Shown here: positions 32,523-45,268 of the stretch, piece after piece
Layout of the letters: the number at the start of each line of letters is the position of its first letter
Numbering within the stretch: the stretch's first letter is position 1
NCBI GenBank assembly: GCA_963921825.1
Contig: OY997593.1
Location: forward strand, 46,639,111-46,703,110
Direction: 5' to 3'
Source: Erodium maritimum
Lineage: Eukaryota > Streptophyta > Magnoliopsida > Geraniales > Geraniaceae
DNA: 64,000 bases
Made by a program: the position numbers and the translations under genes
Notes under the pieces: generated by a model
Database searches by the model: none
What the model saw: only the letters and a program-made list of their open reading frames with translations
What the model was told of the DNA's origin: nothing

Positions 32523-32886
32523 TTGACGGCGCCGACCTCTCGAGTCTGCAGTCGGTGACCATGTATCTTTAGAGGTGAGTCCGAAAGGTGGGCTAATGCG
32601 TTTCAACCGCGGCGGAGGCGGGTTAGCCCCACGGTGTATCGGGCCTTTCGAGGTCTTGAGTACGTCATTGAGTGGGCAGATGTCGAGGTAACAGGTGACG
32701 TCTCGTATGAGGAGAAACCGGTTTGGGAAAGGTTATCCGCTTAGAACGGGTGCGGTGGCAGCACCGCGAGGCCGAGTCGACTTGGGAGTGCAAGGAGAAG
32801 GTTCGCGCGAAGTGCGCCGATCTGTTCGACTCCGGAAGTGCGTTGTTTTAAATTTCGTGGACGAAATTCCTTTAAGGGGGGTAGAT

Positions 32887-35733
32887 TCTAATAATCACTC
32901 TCGGTCAACACTAGTCAAATCTACGAAAAACAAGGAAATTTAAAAAATTTCAGCAGACACTTATTTAAACCTAAAATTGACTCTCAGGGTCATACTGGAT
33001 GTAAGTTGACCCCGTTATCGACCAAAGTAAGTTCCGGGGAACTCAGGGCAACTTTCTGACCAATTTGGGAAATGTTGACTTTTCGCTGGAAAGGTCAACT
33101 GGGCGACGTTTTGGTCCATTCGAGGACCGTTTTGGATCCAAAAAGCTTAGCCGTCGTCGCAGCAGTCTTAGTTGAGCCGTTTCCTTGTAGCCCGTGAAGT
33201 TTCGTAATTTCTTGGAAAAAGTGCCCGTTCGAGGCCTGAAACGTTCGAATTTCGCGAATCTGATTGGAAAATATCTAGTAGATATTTTCCCAAAAAGGTG
33301 CGGGACCCACCTTGCCACTTGTCAAACAAGTGGTGGTGTTAGGTTTTGGGACAAGACAAGACAAGACTTTGATGGTTAGTTTTGCTTTTTAAGTATTAGT
33401 TTTGATTTTTAAAACAAAACAAAGGGGATGAATTGGTGATGCACGACTAAGACTTGTCAAAAGGGAAAAAGAAGAGATGTTTTTAGAGAGAGAAAGGAGT
33501 TAGAAGGAAGAGAGAAAAGGGGAGGAAAAGAGAAGAGGTGTTTAGGGTTTTGGTGATTCTCGTTCATCAAACCGTTGGATCGTCTCAAAGATAGAAGATT
33601 CAAGCTCACATCGACATTCTCTACGGTGAGCACCTAACCGATTCTCGTTTTACTAAGTTTGAAATTTAGGTTTTGAGTTTAGACGGTTTAATTATGGTTG
33701 GGTTTTGGTTAGAATTGGTTTAAAGATGAATGGTTGAGGTTTGGGGTTCGTTAGGAACGTTTTGGAGCAAAAAGGGAATTTTCCCATTATGGTCGTGTGG
33801 GGCCCACGTGCTCGGGTATCGGGTTTTCGTGTTCGGGTGGTTTAGAACGTTCCCCAAGTAATTAATCCACACCCGGATCGAAATTTGGAATTAAATTGTG
33901 AAAGTTGGAATTCCGGGTTTAGAAACTTTAAACGCTAATTAAATGACTCGGAAGTCGGAAGTCGGAATTCGATTCCGTCGAGTGACTAGGAACCCTTGAT
34001 TTATTCTAAGACCGTAGAAACGAAAACGGGAATTTTCGGAGACCCGGGAGTGCGTTTTCAAAACCCGGGCAGATTCGCCATGTCGGGCGAATCGGGCCTT
34101 TCCGGGTCCAATATCGACAATGTCGAGTAATTGGGACGTTTGGGAGTGATCGGCATTGTCGGGGTTACTTTTGGGCGTTAGGTTTATTAAAATTCAACAT
34201 TATGCCTGCAAGCTTAAAAGCGTTTAAAATTGTGTTCTTTTAGATCGTGCCGCGGACCGAGGCAAGGGAAAGCTGGGTGAGTGACTGAGATCACACCGGA
34301 TCTCGTTGGTTGGATTTTGGAGAACACGCACGAGGTAGGGAAAAGTAGCCGGATCTCGGCCCTGACTAGGGAAAGTTAACGAATATTAAGTTTATCGAAT
34401 ATTAGGAAGATAGGCGACACCGGGTAGTGTCGTATGATACGGGAACGTAGCGATCATTAGAGTTGCATGTGACACTTAGTAGTGTCGTAGGAGCAGATAA
34501 CTTAGCGATATTAGAAGTACTGGAGGCATATGACCATGACCGGAGGTTGATTGTGAACTTATCGATATTAGGAGTACTGGAGGCATATGACCATGCCCGG
34601 AGGTTGATTGTGAAACTGTTGATATTAGAACTGTTGGAGGCATTGGTTATGCCGGAGGTTAATTGTGTATTTTGTGTCTTGGGAGGCCATGAGAGCCCGT
34701 GGTTTACTGTTGTGTCTTGGGTGGCCATGAGAGCCCGTGTTTTACTGTTGGTGTCTTGGGAGGCCATGAGTGCCCGTGGGGTTGTTGAACCCGTGTCTTT
34801 ACTGTTGGTGACTTGGGAGGCCATGAGTGCCCGTGGGGTTGTTGAACCCGTGTCTTTACTGTTGGTGTCTTGGGAGGCCATGAGTGCCCGTGGGGTTGTT
34901 GAACCCGAGTCTTGACCGTTGGTGTGTCTTGAGTGGCAGTGAGTGCCCGTGGGGTTATTGAACCCGAGTCTTGATTGTTGAGGTGTCTTGAGTGGCCTTG
35001 AGTGCCTGTGTGGTTGAACTTGACTGTGATTGTGATTGTGGTTACCTGAAGTTGTGAGTTCGAAAGGTCGACAGCCTGATCCGACTTAGTGTCGATGAAT
35101 TGCGAGTTCGAAAGGTCGACAGCCTGATCCGACTTCGTGTCGAGGAATTGCGATAGGTCGAACCCTGACCTGATTGAGATTGGTTACCGAGCAGCTGGTG
35201 TGCGATCCTTTGTGATCTTGTTTGGCGTTGTGTAGTCTTTCTGTCGTGTCCTTGGAGGAGGTCGTCGATAGTTGTGTCGGCTCTACATCGTGTTCTCGAG
35301 TGTTGAGTCTGTTGAGGAAAGTGACGGGTTGTGGGTCAGTGGAGTACTTGAGTTTGGGACTGTAGTCCCGGTGTTGGGTTTGGTGTTAGTGTTACTGGCT
35401 TTAGCTACTAATTATGCCATAGTCAGTCTGTTATTCGTGGTGGTGAGCGAACGCTCACCCCTAGCTGCTTTTCCTACAGGTACTGATCACCGGACGGACT
35501 AGGTTAGCTCTTGAAGTTCATGGAGCTTGGAGCGGAGTCTGGTCTTTATTTTTTTGAGTCTAGTGACGGATATTGTACCTCGTCCACTTGTTGGGACGTT
35601 TTTGTATTGTAAATACTACTATTTTTGAGAAGTAAATGGAAATATCAAAGTTTTTATTCGAAACAGGTTCAAGTGTTTTATGTTTTTAAATGTTCGCGTC
35701 CCAAGTTCGGTTTACTGAAATTGGGGCGTGACA
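32887..35733 (+). repeat. gypsy LTR2 (shared), 2847 bp
   Basis: Starts TCTAATAATCACTCTCGG, a mutated form of the TGTAATAACC start; ends TTGGGGCGTGACA. It has a ~650-bp segment (about 33540-34200) missing from LTR1 and only about four ~57-bp minisatellite units (34760-34970). Confidence 0.85.
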
Positions 35734-35736
35734 GCT

Positions 35737-35753
35737 TGGTATCAGAGCTCGAG
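35737..35753 (+). other. primer binding site after LTR2
   Basis: TGGTATCAGAGCTCGAG, three bases after LTR2. The first 12 bases match the initiator tRNA-Met-type site used by many plant LTR elements. Confidence 0.8.
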
Positions 35754-36399
35754 GTTTCACACCTCGGACTGTCTGTCAATTAGGTGGGAGAGTCAAGTCA
35801 GTGTAGACCCGTCATGTCTTGAGTCTTGTTTTTTCTTGTGCGTATGTTGTAGTATTTTGTTGCTGGGATACTGATTGTGTGTGGTTGAGTGAACTGTTTT
35901 TAAACTGTCACGGGTCGTCTCAGGAGCGCTCCTGTAGTCGGACGTGACGATGTTGATGTCAAGTCGGTACAACGTGGTTCGGGGACGCCTGGACCGGGTT
36001 GTAATTACGTGATGTCAAGGAATGAAGTTTTGAAATGAAAGGGTGAAAGTTTTAAAATTGTTGGCCCTGTTGTCGTGTTTTGAACTTGATTGGCCCTATG
36101 GGCGCGTGTTTTGATTTTGGTTGGCCCAGTGGGCAAGGTTCGACTTTGGTTGGCCCGGTGAGCGGGGGTCGTGTGGTTGTGTTGTTATTGGCCGTGTTGG
36201 CTTATGTTTGAGGTCGGTTTTTAGTTGCCCTACTGTGTTATGTTTTGGGTGGTCGTTTTTTCTGCGACGTACTAGTGGACGGGTCGTTATTAACAGGTAA
36301 AGTTACAAATACCCTAGGGTAGACACAGCGGGTGTAAGTAGGGCGAAATCATCATCGCTCCGAGATCGGAGTCACTGGTTTGACCCGGTAGGTGGAATG

Positions 36400-36735
36400 G
36401 TAGGACCTTGGTGCCGGCCCCGAACGGGGTATGGCAGGTGCTTCAAGCCGGCCCGGAACGAGGCACGGCAGGTGCTGCCTACCGGCCTGGAATGGGGTCC
36501 GGCAAGGGCTGCCTGCCGGCCCGGAATGGGGTCCGGCAAGGGCAGGCTGCCGGCCCGGAATGGGGTCCGGCAGGTTATGGTTGTCGGCCCGGCGAGTGGC
36601 CCGGCAGGTTATGGTTGCCGGCCCGGCGAGTGGCCCAGCAGGTTGTGGTTGCCGGCCCGGCGAGTGGCCCGGCAGGTTTTGGTTACCGGCCCGGAGTGTG
36701 GCTTGGCAGGGGTCGTGTATCGGCCCGATCCAGTG
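36400..36735 (+). repeat. ~40-bp GC-rich minisatellite in gag leader
   Basis: About eight units with the core GCCGGCCCGG followed by AATGGGGTCCGGCAAGG or CGAGTGGCCCGGCAGG, between the primer site and gag of int2. Open frames on both strands (for example 36352-36909) are repeat by-products. Confidence 0.85.
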
Positions 36736-37001
36736 AGTCATTTTCAAAATTTTGGTGGTTGTTGTTTCGTTGTGTGGGTTGGTTTGTCGTCGCTTGTGTG
36801 GTGCACGTCGGTGCGGTCTCGTTGAGGTCTCGTTTACTAATACTATATATAAAGTGTGTTTAGCTTGAGCGGTGTGGCGCTTTAGTGATAAGCACGCTAG
36901 TGTAAGCATAGACCGGGTGAACGTTAGTGTTTTTGAACTGTGATCTTTATATGAGTTCGCAAACTGAACGTTTGCGTGTATCCGTGCAGAGGATACTGAC
37001 T

Positions 37002-37642
37002 ATGGCTCGCGGTAGACGCGGACGAGCAGCGGGAACACGGGGTCAGGCACCCACGCGAGGTCGGCGGGGACGGTCAGCGGGGGCACCGGGGAGGGTGCCA
37101 ACCGTTGAGCCCGCCGAGTACGCGGAGGTGCAGGGCACTCTTGTCGGAGAAGACATGAGAAGCGACGCGGGGCCGTCTACAGGCACCCCCAGTGTTCCGC
37201 CAGTCGCGGACCCTCCGGTTATGACTGCCCTGGATGAGCTGACCAGGACAGTTCAGAGTTTGGTAGCGGTCATCGCAAGCCGAGAGTCGGCTTCGCCAGC
37301 ACCAGAGGCAGTCGCGGTCCCGGTGAGGGCCGTTCAGACAGAGGATCATACCTCCCGAGCACTACTAGATTTCCTGAAGCTCGGGATACCTACTTTTGTC
37401 GGGGAGCCGAACCCCGACCTAGCCGAGCGGTGGCTAGAACAGGTCACGCGAGACCTGGATACATCGGGTGTCGAGGATGGCCGTCGCAGGGTGTCCTTCG
37501 CGGCCCATCAGCTGAGAGACAGCTCCTACCACTGGTGGGGGCGTGTGAAGGACACGGTCGGATACGACTACAGCGTCTTCCAGGATGTGTTTCTAGCACA
37601 GTACTTTCCCGAGTCGGCTCGGCTGGAGCGACATCGGCAGTT
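37002..37642 (+). pseudogene. gypsy gag, 3' truncated
   Basis: The ATG at 37002 (MARGRRGRAAGTRGQ) fits gag better than the upstream in-frame ATG at 36927. The product has an Arg/Gly-rich N-terminus, then the retrotransposon gag domain (FLKLGIPTFVGEPNPDLAE, WLEQVTRDLD, SSYHWWGRVKD, VFLAQYFPESARLERHRQF). The frame then runs into copia sequence and stops at 37673. The zinc knuckle and everything to RNase H are lost. Gag would form the virus-like particle. Confidence 0.8.
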
Positions 37643-38218
37643 CAAAGGAAGAATTACATTGGATGTAATTTGAGGCATCATTGCATTTGGAATGTAGTTG
37701 ATGTGCTCATCGCATCTAGGATGTGCCAAAGTTTTGAACACAACTGGACAAGTAAAAGCGGGTCATGTCCGATACCTCCCAATCATCAACACCTTACTAC
37801 CTCCCCGTCCTATGGTTGTCGTGCGCATTAGCGGAGCATCCATGGGGAAGCGGGGTAGTAGGTTTGGACGACATATGTGGGTGTCGTGCGCATTAGCGGA
37901 GCACCTACATAGTGATGAGCCATAGTTGAAAATTGGTGGACCCGACTACGATTCTCGGCCTGAGGTTGAGCTAGGGTAACAGATAGGGTAAGTCGTGTAC
38001 ATAAGTACATACCCTAGCCAAGAGTCACATTGGATGTGATTGGATGGAGTCCTACCTACATAGCTCGATTAAGTGGTGAGCATTAGTTCAGCTTAATCGA
38101 GTGAATCAAGGATCTTGGTTTCAGATTCTAAAGGTTTAGAATTGATTGTTGGTGTTTAAGCTTGATCTTCATAAAATTTATTCAGTTTACTGATTGAATT
38201 TTATCTGTTGTAGATCAA

Positions 38219-41200
38219 ATGGAAAATTCAGTGAACATTAATAGTTTGTCACTAAAAACCATTCTTGACAGGGTCAAGCTAAATGGGACAAACTATTTGA
38301 ACTGGTACAGAATTTTGAGGATAGTCCTCAAGTCTGAACGCAAAGAATATGTCCTTGACAAGGCTGTCTCTAAGACCATATCAGAGTTACATGAAGTGTC
38401 AATAAATGCTGAGAAGAATATATCTGGGATCCAAGGATATTTTGATGGTCAACAAGGGAATTGGAAGTGGCAAGGGCTGGGCCCATGCGCACTTGGCAGG
38501 AAAGATGAGACACCTGAGAATGTCTGCTTCTACTGCCAACAGCCTGGTCATTGGAACCGGGATTACAGGAAGTTCACGGCTGATCTGAAGAAGGGCAGTG
38601 GGACTGCGCCTTCATCAAATAGCCTGGATGATCTGAAGAAGGGCAGTAGGACTGCGCCTTCATCAGGAAACCTGGATGATCTAAGGAAGGGCGGTGGGAT
38701 CGTGCCTTCATTCGGTATTAACTCTATAGAGCTACATCTCTCTACTTCCAAAGATTCATGGGTATTAGATACCATGACTGAATCTCACACATGCACTAAT
38801 ATATGGTGGCTGAAAGTAGGAGAGATTTGGAAAGCACGAAATGGACCTCAGAGTTGTGGCAACTGCTGTAGGATCCATGAGTCTTGCTTTGCGAAGAGGC
38901 CTTGTCTTAGTATTGTATAATGTATATTGCATACCTACTTTTAGTAGGAATATTATATCTGTATCCGTGTTTGACAAGGAAGGATATAATGTTAATATTG
39001 GAAATGGAGTTTTCAATGTTCTATGCAATGATATGTTTTATACCAGTACTGACATGGTTGGAGGATTGTACATATTAGATATGGGTAACAATGCCTCAAG
39101 TTCTATATATTCCGTTAATACCAAGAGGTCTAAATCCAACGATTTAAACCTAACTCTGTTATGGTACTGTCATTTGGGTCGCATAAACAAGAAGCGCCTA
39201 TCAGCACTTCAGAAGTGCGAGCTTTCAAGTTCATTCGAATTCCATTCGATCGATAGGTGCAAGGTTTGTTTGATGGGAAAAATGACTAAAGTGCCCTTTA
39301 TCGATTGCGATGAAAGGGCGGGTGAATTATTGGGGCTGATACACTCGAATGTGTGTAGACCAATAAATTCACTTGCCAGGAGGAGTTTTAGCTACTTTAT
39401 CACATTTACTGATGATTACAGTAAATATGGTTATGTCTATTCGGTGAGACATAAGTCTGAAGCTTTTGATAAATTCAAAGAGTTTAAGACTATAGTAGAA
39501 AACCAGCTCGACAAAGGTATTAAGGAACTTCGATTGGATCGAGGTGGAAAATACTTGACCACAGAGTTATTAGATCATCTAAAAGAGAATGAGATCCTTT
39601 TGGAATGGACTCCTCCTAGGTCACTGTAGTTGAAAGGTGTAGTCAAACGGAGAAATCGGACATTGTTAGACAATGGTCTGTTCCATGATTAGTTGGACTG
39701 ATCTCCCAATCTCTTTTAGGGGTTTTGCTCTAGAGACGACCGCATTCATAGTGAATCGGGCTTCGACGAATGGTGTGGAAGGGACACCATTTTAAAAATG
39801 GTACGGGATGATGCCCGCTTTGTCCTTCCTAAAGATTTGTGGTTGTGAGGCTTATGTGAAACATTTGGTTTCGACTAAGCTCGAACCAAGATCTGAGATA
39901 TGCACCTTCGTGTGGTATCCCAAAGCAACAAGGGGATACTATTTCTACAATCCCAGTGAGAACATGGTGTTCGTCGCTTGGGGTGGGGTCTTTATGGAAA
40001 AGAAGTTTTGTTTCCAAAGACGTCATTGGGAGGACTGTGCATCTCGAAGAAATTCAGGATGGTACAGATCTGTCTAAACCAATTGGCAACCCAGTAGAAA
40101 GGAGCCAGAGATTGTCGTAGAGTAAGAACCAATTCCTGTTACAATTCCGGAAGGTCCAAGGCGATTTGAAAGGATCAATCTTCCACCTCCAAGATATGGT
40201 ATCCGGAGGTGACAATGAAGTCATGGTGGATCACGATGATCCAGCCACCTTTCAGAAAGTCGTGGATGGGCCCAACTCCGAGTTATGGCTGGGAGCCATG
40301 AGGGAGGAAATGCAATCCATGTCGGACAACCGAGTCTGGGAACCGGTTGATCCCATCAATGGTGTGAGGACCATAGGATGCAAATGGATCTTCAAGGTGA
40401 AGATGGACATGGACGGCAACCCTCTGACCTACAAAGCTCAACTGGTGGCGAAAGGTTATAGGCAGATCCAATGGATTGACTATGAGAAAACCTTCTCCTT
40501 AGTGGCTATGGTCAAAATCGATCCAAATTCTTCTTGACATAACTGCGTATCATAATTACGAGATATGGCAAGTGGATGTCAAAACCGCTTTCCTAAATGG
40601 AAATTTGACTGAGTACGTTTATATGTCTCGGCCCAAAGGTTTTGACGATCCGAAGAATAAAGGAAAGATTTATAAGTTGTTGAAATCCATTTATGGATTG
40701 AAACGAACTTCTCGGAGTTGGATCCTTCGTTTTGATGAAGCTGTAATTGGATTTGGCTTAATCAAGAACGAGGATGAATCTTGCGTTTATAAGAAGGCTA
40801 GTGGGAGCAATATTACCTTTCTGGTTCTCATTGAAAACGACATCCCAACCTTGCACGAGACTAAAGCTTGGTTGAGGAAGTGTTTTTCAATAAAGGACTT
40901 AGGTGATGCTTCTCATATCTTAAGGATTAAGATATGTAGAGATCGCACCAAGAGGGTCTTGGATTTAAGTCAGGGAACCTATGTGAACAAGGCATTGAGT
41001 AGGTTCTTAATGCTCGATTCAAAGAAAGGACTCTTACCCACTAGTCATGGCATTCATCTCAGCAAGACTCAGTGTCCTAAGACACCTGATGAGCTGAAAA
41101 GGATGATGAGAATCCTATGCGCCTGGGGGCAGGATCGATCATATATGCCATGACATGTATGAGACCAGACGTCTCGTAAGCCTTATGTTGTACCAGTAGA

Positions 41201-41740
41201 CATCATTCTAACCCGGGGGAAAGATGATGCTGAACTAGTCGTCGAAGGATGAGTAGACGCTAGTTTTCCAAGACAAATCCAGATGACTTTAGAAGTCAAT
41301 CAGGATATGTGTTTACGTTGAATGGCAGAGCTTTAGCTGGGAAAGCGTAAAGCAAGATACCATTGCCGAATCTACGACAGAGGCCAAGTACATGGATGCT
41401 GCAGAGGCAGCTAAGGAGGCTATGTGGATTTGGAAATTCATGGCAGGGCTGGGTGTAATTAAAAACCCATCCAGTCCGGTGAATCCATTTTGCGACAACA
41501 CAAGGGCCATTGCGCAAGCTAAAAGCCTAGATCGCATAACAAATCCAAACATGTACTGCGGCGTATCCACCTCATCAGATAAATACTGAACTGAGGTGAA
41601 GTGAAGATAACCGATATTGCAACAGATGATAACATAGCCAACCCTTTGACTAAGGCAGTGTCACTGCCTGAACATGTTAGACATGTAAAGTCGATGGGGA
41701 CATATTGGAGTTTAGATTGGAACTAGGGCAAGTGGGAGAT
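38219..41740 (+). pseudogene. copia gag-pol remnant (multiple breaks)
   Basis: Starts ENSVNINSLSLKTILDRVKL like the intact copy. About 150 gag residues are deleted near 38370, but a CCHC-type knuckle remains (CFYCQQPGHWNRDY, last Cys to Tyr). A motif LDDLKKGSRTAPSS is triplicated (38590-38710). Protease DTGAE is changed to DTMTE. The integrase first part (38841-39629) is readable, then many stops. RT pieces QVDVKTAFLNGN and IYGLKRTSRSW remain, but the YVDD catalytic block is deleted (LVLIENDIPTL against LVLYVDDILLIGNDIPTL). RNase H and KHVLRR remnants reach 41726. Confidence 0.85.
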
Positions 41741-43424
41741 TGTTAGTCTTAGTGCCCGTAGTTCAATCCTAAATGTCCAAATGTATATATCATCGTTAGC
41801 AATAAAATTAAAGCGGCTTTATATTACTTATGTGTTGGAGTAATATATCGATGTGTGCTCTGATCTATGCCCACCATGCGAATAGAACCATAGATCGAGA
41901 TAGATCACACTCGATGGGTCCCTAGTCAACAAAGCTTCACTAGAAGCGACTAGTATGAAAGATGGCTCTTTATGGCTTACGTTCTGTTAGTCATTGGAAT
42001 GGGATTCCGGAGTCTGATCATAGATATCATGTGGGACATGATATTGGACGACCCGCCCTGAATATGTGCCATAGATTAAGTCATGAACATATTCAGTGTT
42101 GTAGCTTGTCATGTATCCTTAGACCAAGGAGTCTTTGTGATCGCTATGTAGTCAACAACTGAGTTTGACATGAGCCTAACGTTGTCCGTAACAGGGCTTC
42201 CATAACGGCCAGGATTGGCTTGGGGATGGGCTACATGAGTGACACGAAAGACGGCTAAGGGATTTATCCCTCATACTAAGGTATGGGAAAGATATCGGTT
42301 CTCGGCCACTTGATCGAGAGTGACTGGAAGAATAGCATGGCCATGCACATGATACTGGGTATCATATCTTCAGTCATCTCACATATCAAGGAACGGTGAT
42401 TGAGAATAATAAGGATGACGGCTCTATGCCTTATCTCAATCAGGATATCGGAGATAAAAGGATAATGACAGGGACGACGGAAAGGTTAGAATCGACAGGG
42501 TCGATTCGTTATGTAGTGTCAGGCAATACTAAAGTATCGTTAGTTGCCACTTAAATAGGATCAAGTAAAATGGGATTTTACGTTGATCTATTGACATGCA
42601 TAAACCTAAGGGTCACACCGGAGGATGAAACTCATTGACACATTTATGGAGAATGGCCAAAAGGGAGTTGTCTCGGGACATGACCAAAACTGGGTTTTGG
42701 GTCATGTGCCCGTAAGTGAATAGGACTTCACAGATCGAGACAAGGCTTGGAGTCTTGGGATTGATCGCGTCGGATAATGTTGGACATTTCCGGTATGGAA
42801 GGCATGGAGGCGATGAGCGAATCACGGGACCTCGTTGGAAATGGCCACGGGCTTCCAAGAGGCCCATGAAAGGCCCATGCAACCAAGGCCCATGGAACTA
42901 ATTAATCAAGTCTTGATTAATTAGTACTAAGTAAGCAAGACAAGGATTAAGGTGTTGGTGATTCACCACCTAACCCAATCTTGTCTTGCCATACTTTGTC
43001 CTATTTACACCTTACTTGACACCATACTTGTCCCATGCCTTTAGTTGGACAAGTATGGGTTTTGTTATGTTTAAGTCATCTTTTTTCAACATAACAAACA
43101 CAAGACAAGAATAGGAAACACATTTTCTCTCCCTCTTCCATGGCCATTTCGGGTTTGGCTAGTTTCCACCTCCATGTTTGTGTTCTTGAGTCCTCAAAGA
43201 GAAGAACTACGTGGCTTTGATTCCCATGTGGATACGTAGGCGTCTTGGAGACTCAAGCCAATCATTCGTTAACCGGTGTTCTTGTTTTGGTAAGAACTAG
43301 TGCTGAATTTTTCTCTTGTGAATCCATTCTTTGTTAGTTGTTTCATGGTTTTAATCGTCTCTTGGTTTTCATTGATATTCCGCTGCGAGTTGGTTCATCT
43401 CCAACCTTACCTCGAGACCCAACA
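41741..43424 (+). repeat. copia 3' LTR, 1684 bp
   Basis: Follows the polypurine tract GGGCAAGTGGGAGAT. It starts TGTTAGTCTTAGTGCCCG, ends CTCGAGACCCAACA and is collinear with 57036-55376 of the minus-strand element. Confidence 0.85.
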
Positions 43425-45217
43425 CCCACGACTTGGAGCTAGCAGCAGTCGTGTTTGCGCTAAAGAGCTGGCGTTATTATCTGTATGGCGAGGGGTTTCA
43501 GGTGTTCTCGGATCACAAGAGCCTCAAGTACATATTTTCCCAGCAAGACCTGAACATGCGTCAGCGACGGTGCATGGAACTACTCGAGGAGTACGACTTC
43601 GAGCTACACTACCATCCGAGCAAGGCGAACATTGTCGCCGAAGCCTTGAGTAGGAAGTCAGTTCCGAGCCTCGCCAGCTTATCAGTCCGAGAGTGGGGCA
43701 TGATGGGGGAGCTGAGCACGTTCGGACTTGAGCTAGAGGAGATTACTGGCGGCGTGGCCATGTGCTCATTGGTGGCTCAGCCCTCACTGCTTGCCTAAGT
43801 GTTGGAGGCGCAGACGGAGGACGTCGAGGCGTCAGAGATCCGCGAGAGAGTCGTCAGAGGTGACGAGGTGGTGGGCTTGGAGGACAGTATTGATTGGGGA
43901 TTACGGTACCGCGGGGGACTGTTCGTGCCGGTTAACTGTAGAGACGCCGTGTTACGAGAGGCACACCATTCGCGTCTTACAGTGCATCCGGGGGGCACCA
44001 AGATGTATCGTGACCTCAGACGGCACTATTGGTGCCACGGTATGAGGAGAGCAGTCGCAGAGTTTGTGTCGAGATGCCTCGTCTGTCAGCAGGTGAAGGC
44101 CGAGCATCAGCGTCCCGCGGGATTGTTACAGCCACTACCGATTGCTCAGTGGAAGTGAGAGCACATTACGATGGATTTCGTGTGCGGGATACCGAGATCG
44201 CCAAAGGGAAACGACGCCGTGTGGGTGGTGGTGGACCAGTTGACCAAGTCGGCCCACTTCCTGGCGATGAGGATGACTGACCCGGTAGACAAGTTGAGCA
44301 GCTTGTATATTCAGGAGATAGTGCGTCTCCACGGGGTCCCGGTGTCGATAGTATCTGACAGGGATCCCCGCTTCACGTCCAGGTTTTGGTCGAGTCTGCA
44401 GAAGGTACTGGGGACCGAGGTGCTTCTCAGCACAGCACATCATCCTCAGACAGACGGTCAGTCTGAGCGTACCAATCAGATCTTGGAGGACATGCTGCGA
44501 GCATGTGTGCTGGATTTTAGGGGATCTTGGGAGACCCACCTACCATTGGCCGAGTTCGCCTACAAAAACAGCTTCCAGGCCAGTATCGGGATGGCACCAT
44601 TCGAAGCGTTGTATGGGAGGCCGTGTCGGTCACCAGTATGCTGGGCAGAGGTGGGGGACAAGAGTCTGTTGGGGCCAGATCTTGTCAGAGAGACGACGGA
44701 GAAGGTCGCACTGATCCGTGATCGGTTGAGGACCGCGCAGAGCCGACAGAAGAGTTATGCCGACAGGCGACGTCGACCTCTTGAGTTTGCAGTCGGGGAT
44801 CACGTGTTCTTGAAAGTGAGCCCGAGGAAGGGGCTGGTGCGGTTCAGACGCAGCGGGGGCAAGTTGGCTCCGAGGTACATTGGCCCGTTCGAGATCTTGG
44901 GCAGAGTAGGATCAGTGGCTTACCGTCTGGCGTTGCCACCGCAGCTTGGGAGAGTCCATAACGTCTTCCACGTGTCCCAGTTGCGGCAGTACAACGCAGA
45001 CCCCTCCCACGTCATTGAGTGGACTGATATCGAGGTGGCTGACGATGTCTCCTATGAGGAGCAGCCGGTTCGGATCATGGACACACGGGAGCAGGTCCTA
45101 TGGGGAGGCAAGATTATCTGCTTGGGCCGAGTGTAGTGGAAACATCACGGGGCTGAGTCGACGTGGGAACGCGATGACGAGGTTCGCGCGAAGTATCCCG
45201 GCCTGTTCGACTCCTAA
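43425..45217 (+). pseudogene. gypsy RNase H - integrase - chromodomain remnant
   Basis: One reading frame with three in-frame stops (43796, 44156, 45134). In order: RNase H end ([41 protein letters not shown]); integrase HHCC finger (HHSRLTVHPGG, CLVCQQVKAEHQRP); catalytic core from 44171 with D at residue 2, SDRDPRF (D63) and SERTNQ (E99), giving an intact D,D(35)E; a GPY-like C-terminus (APRYIGPFEILGRVG); and a chromodomain-like tail (KHHGAESTWERDDEV, KYPGLF) ending at TAA 45217. The stop at 44156 is QWK-TGA, probably from Trp. Chromodomain tails direct integration to chromatin. Confidence 0.85.
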
Positions 45218-45268
45218 GGTACGTCTGTTTTAAATTTCGTGGACGAAATTCCTTTAAGGGGGGTAGAC

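Larger units (their letters stand above)
30372..32886 (+). pseudogene. gypsy internal region 1, heavily deleted
   Basis: Only 2.5 kb remains between LTR1 and LTR2. Recognisable parts in order: leader; inverted TCACGGATCCGTGA-type repeats (31040-31160); ~100-bp degenerate repeats (31245-31460); a protease remnant (31725-31910); an integrase zinc-finger remnant (about 32085-32280); integrase C-terminal sequence (32193-32522); chromodomain-side sequence and polypurine tract. Gag, reverse transcriptase, RNase H and the integrase catalytic core are missing. Confidence 0.75.
37643..43424 (+). mobile_element. 5'-truncated copia element nested in gypsy int2
   Basis: Same family as the minus-strand copia at 55376-64000. 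It lacks the 5' LTR, the primer site and most of the leader; the junction at ~37643 lies in an AAGGAAGA motif also present in the full element's leader (~61655). The 3' LTR (41741-43424) is complete. On its right the gypsy frame resumes at RNase H, on its left it stops in gag, so a deletion removed both the copia 5' end and gypsy protease-RT. Confidence 0.85.

Noticed and set aside
36352..36909. 185-codon Pro/Arg-rich frame on the minus strand
   Set aside because: Encoded by the CCGG-rich minisatellite; its sequence repeats with the unit.
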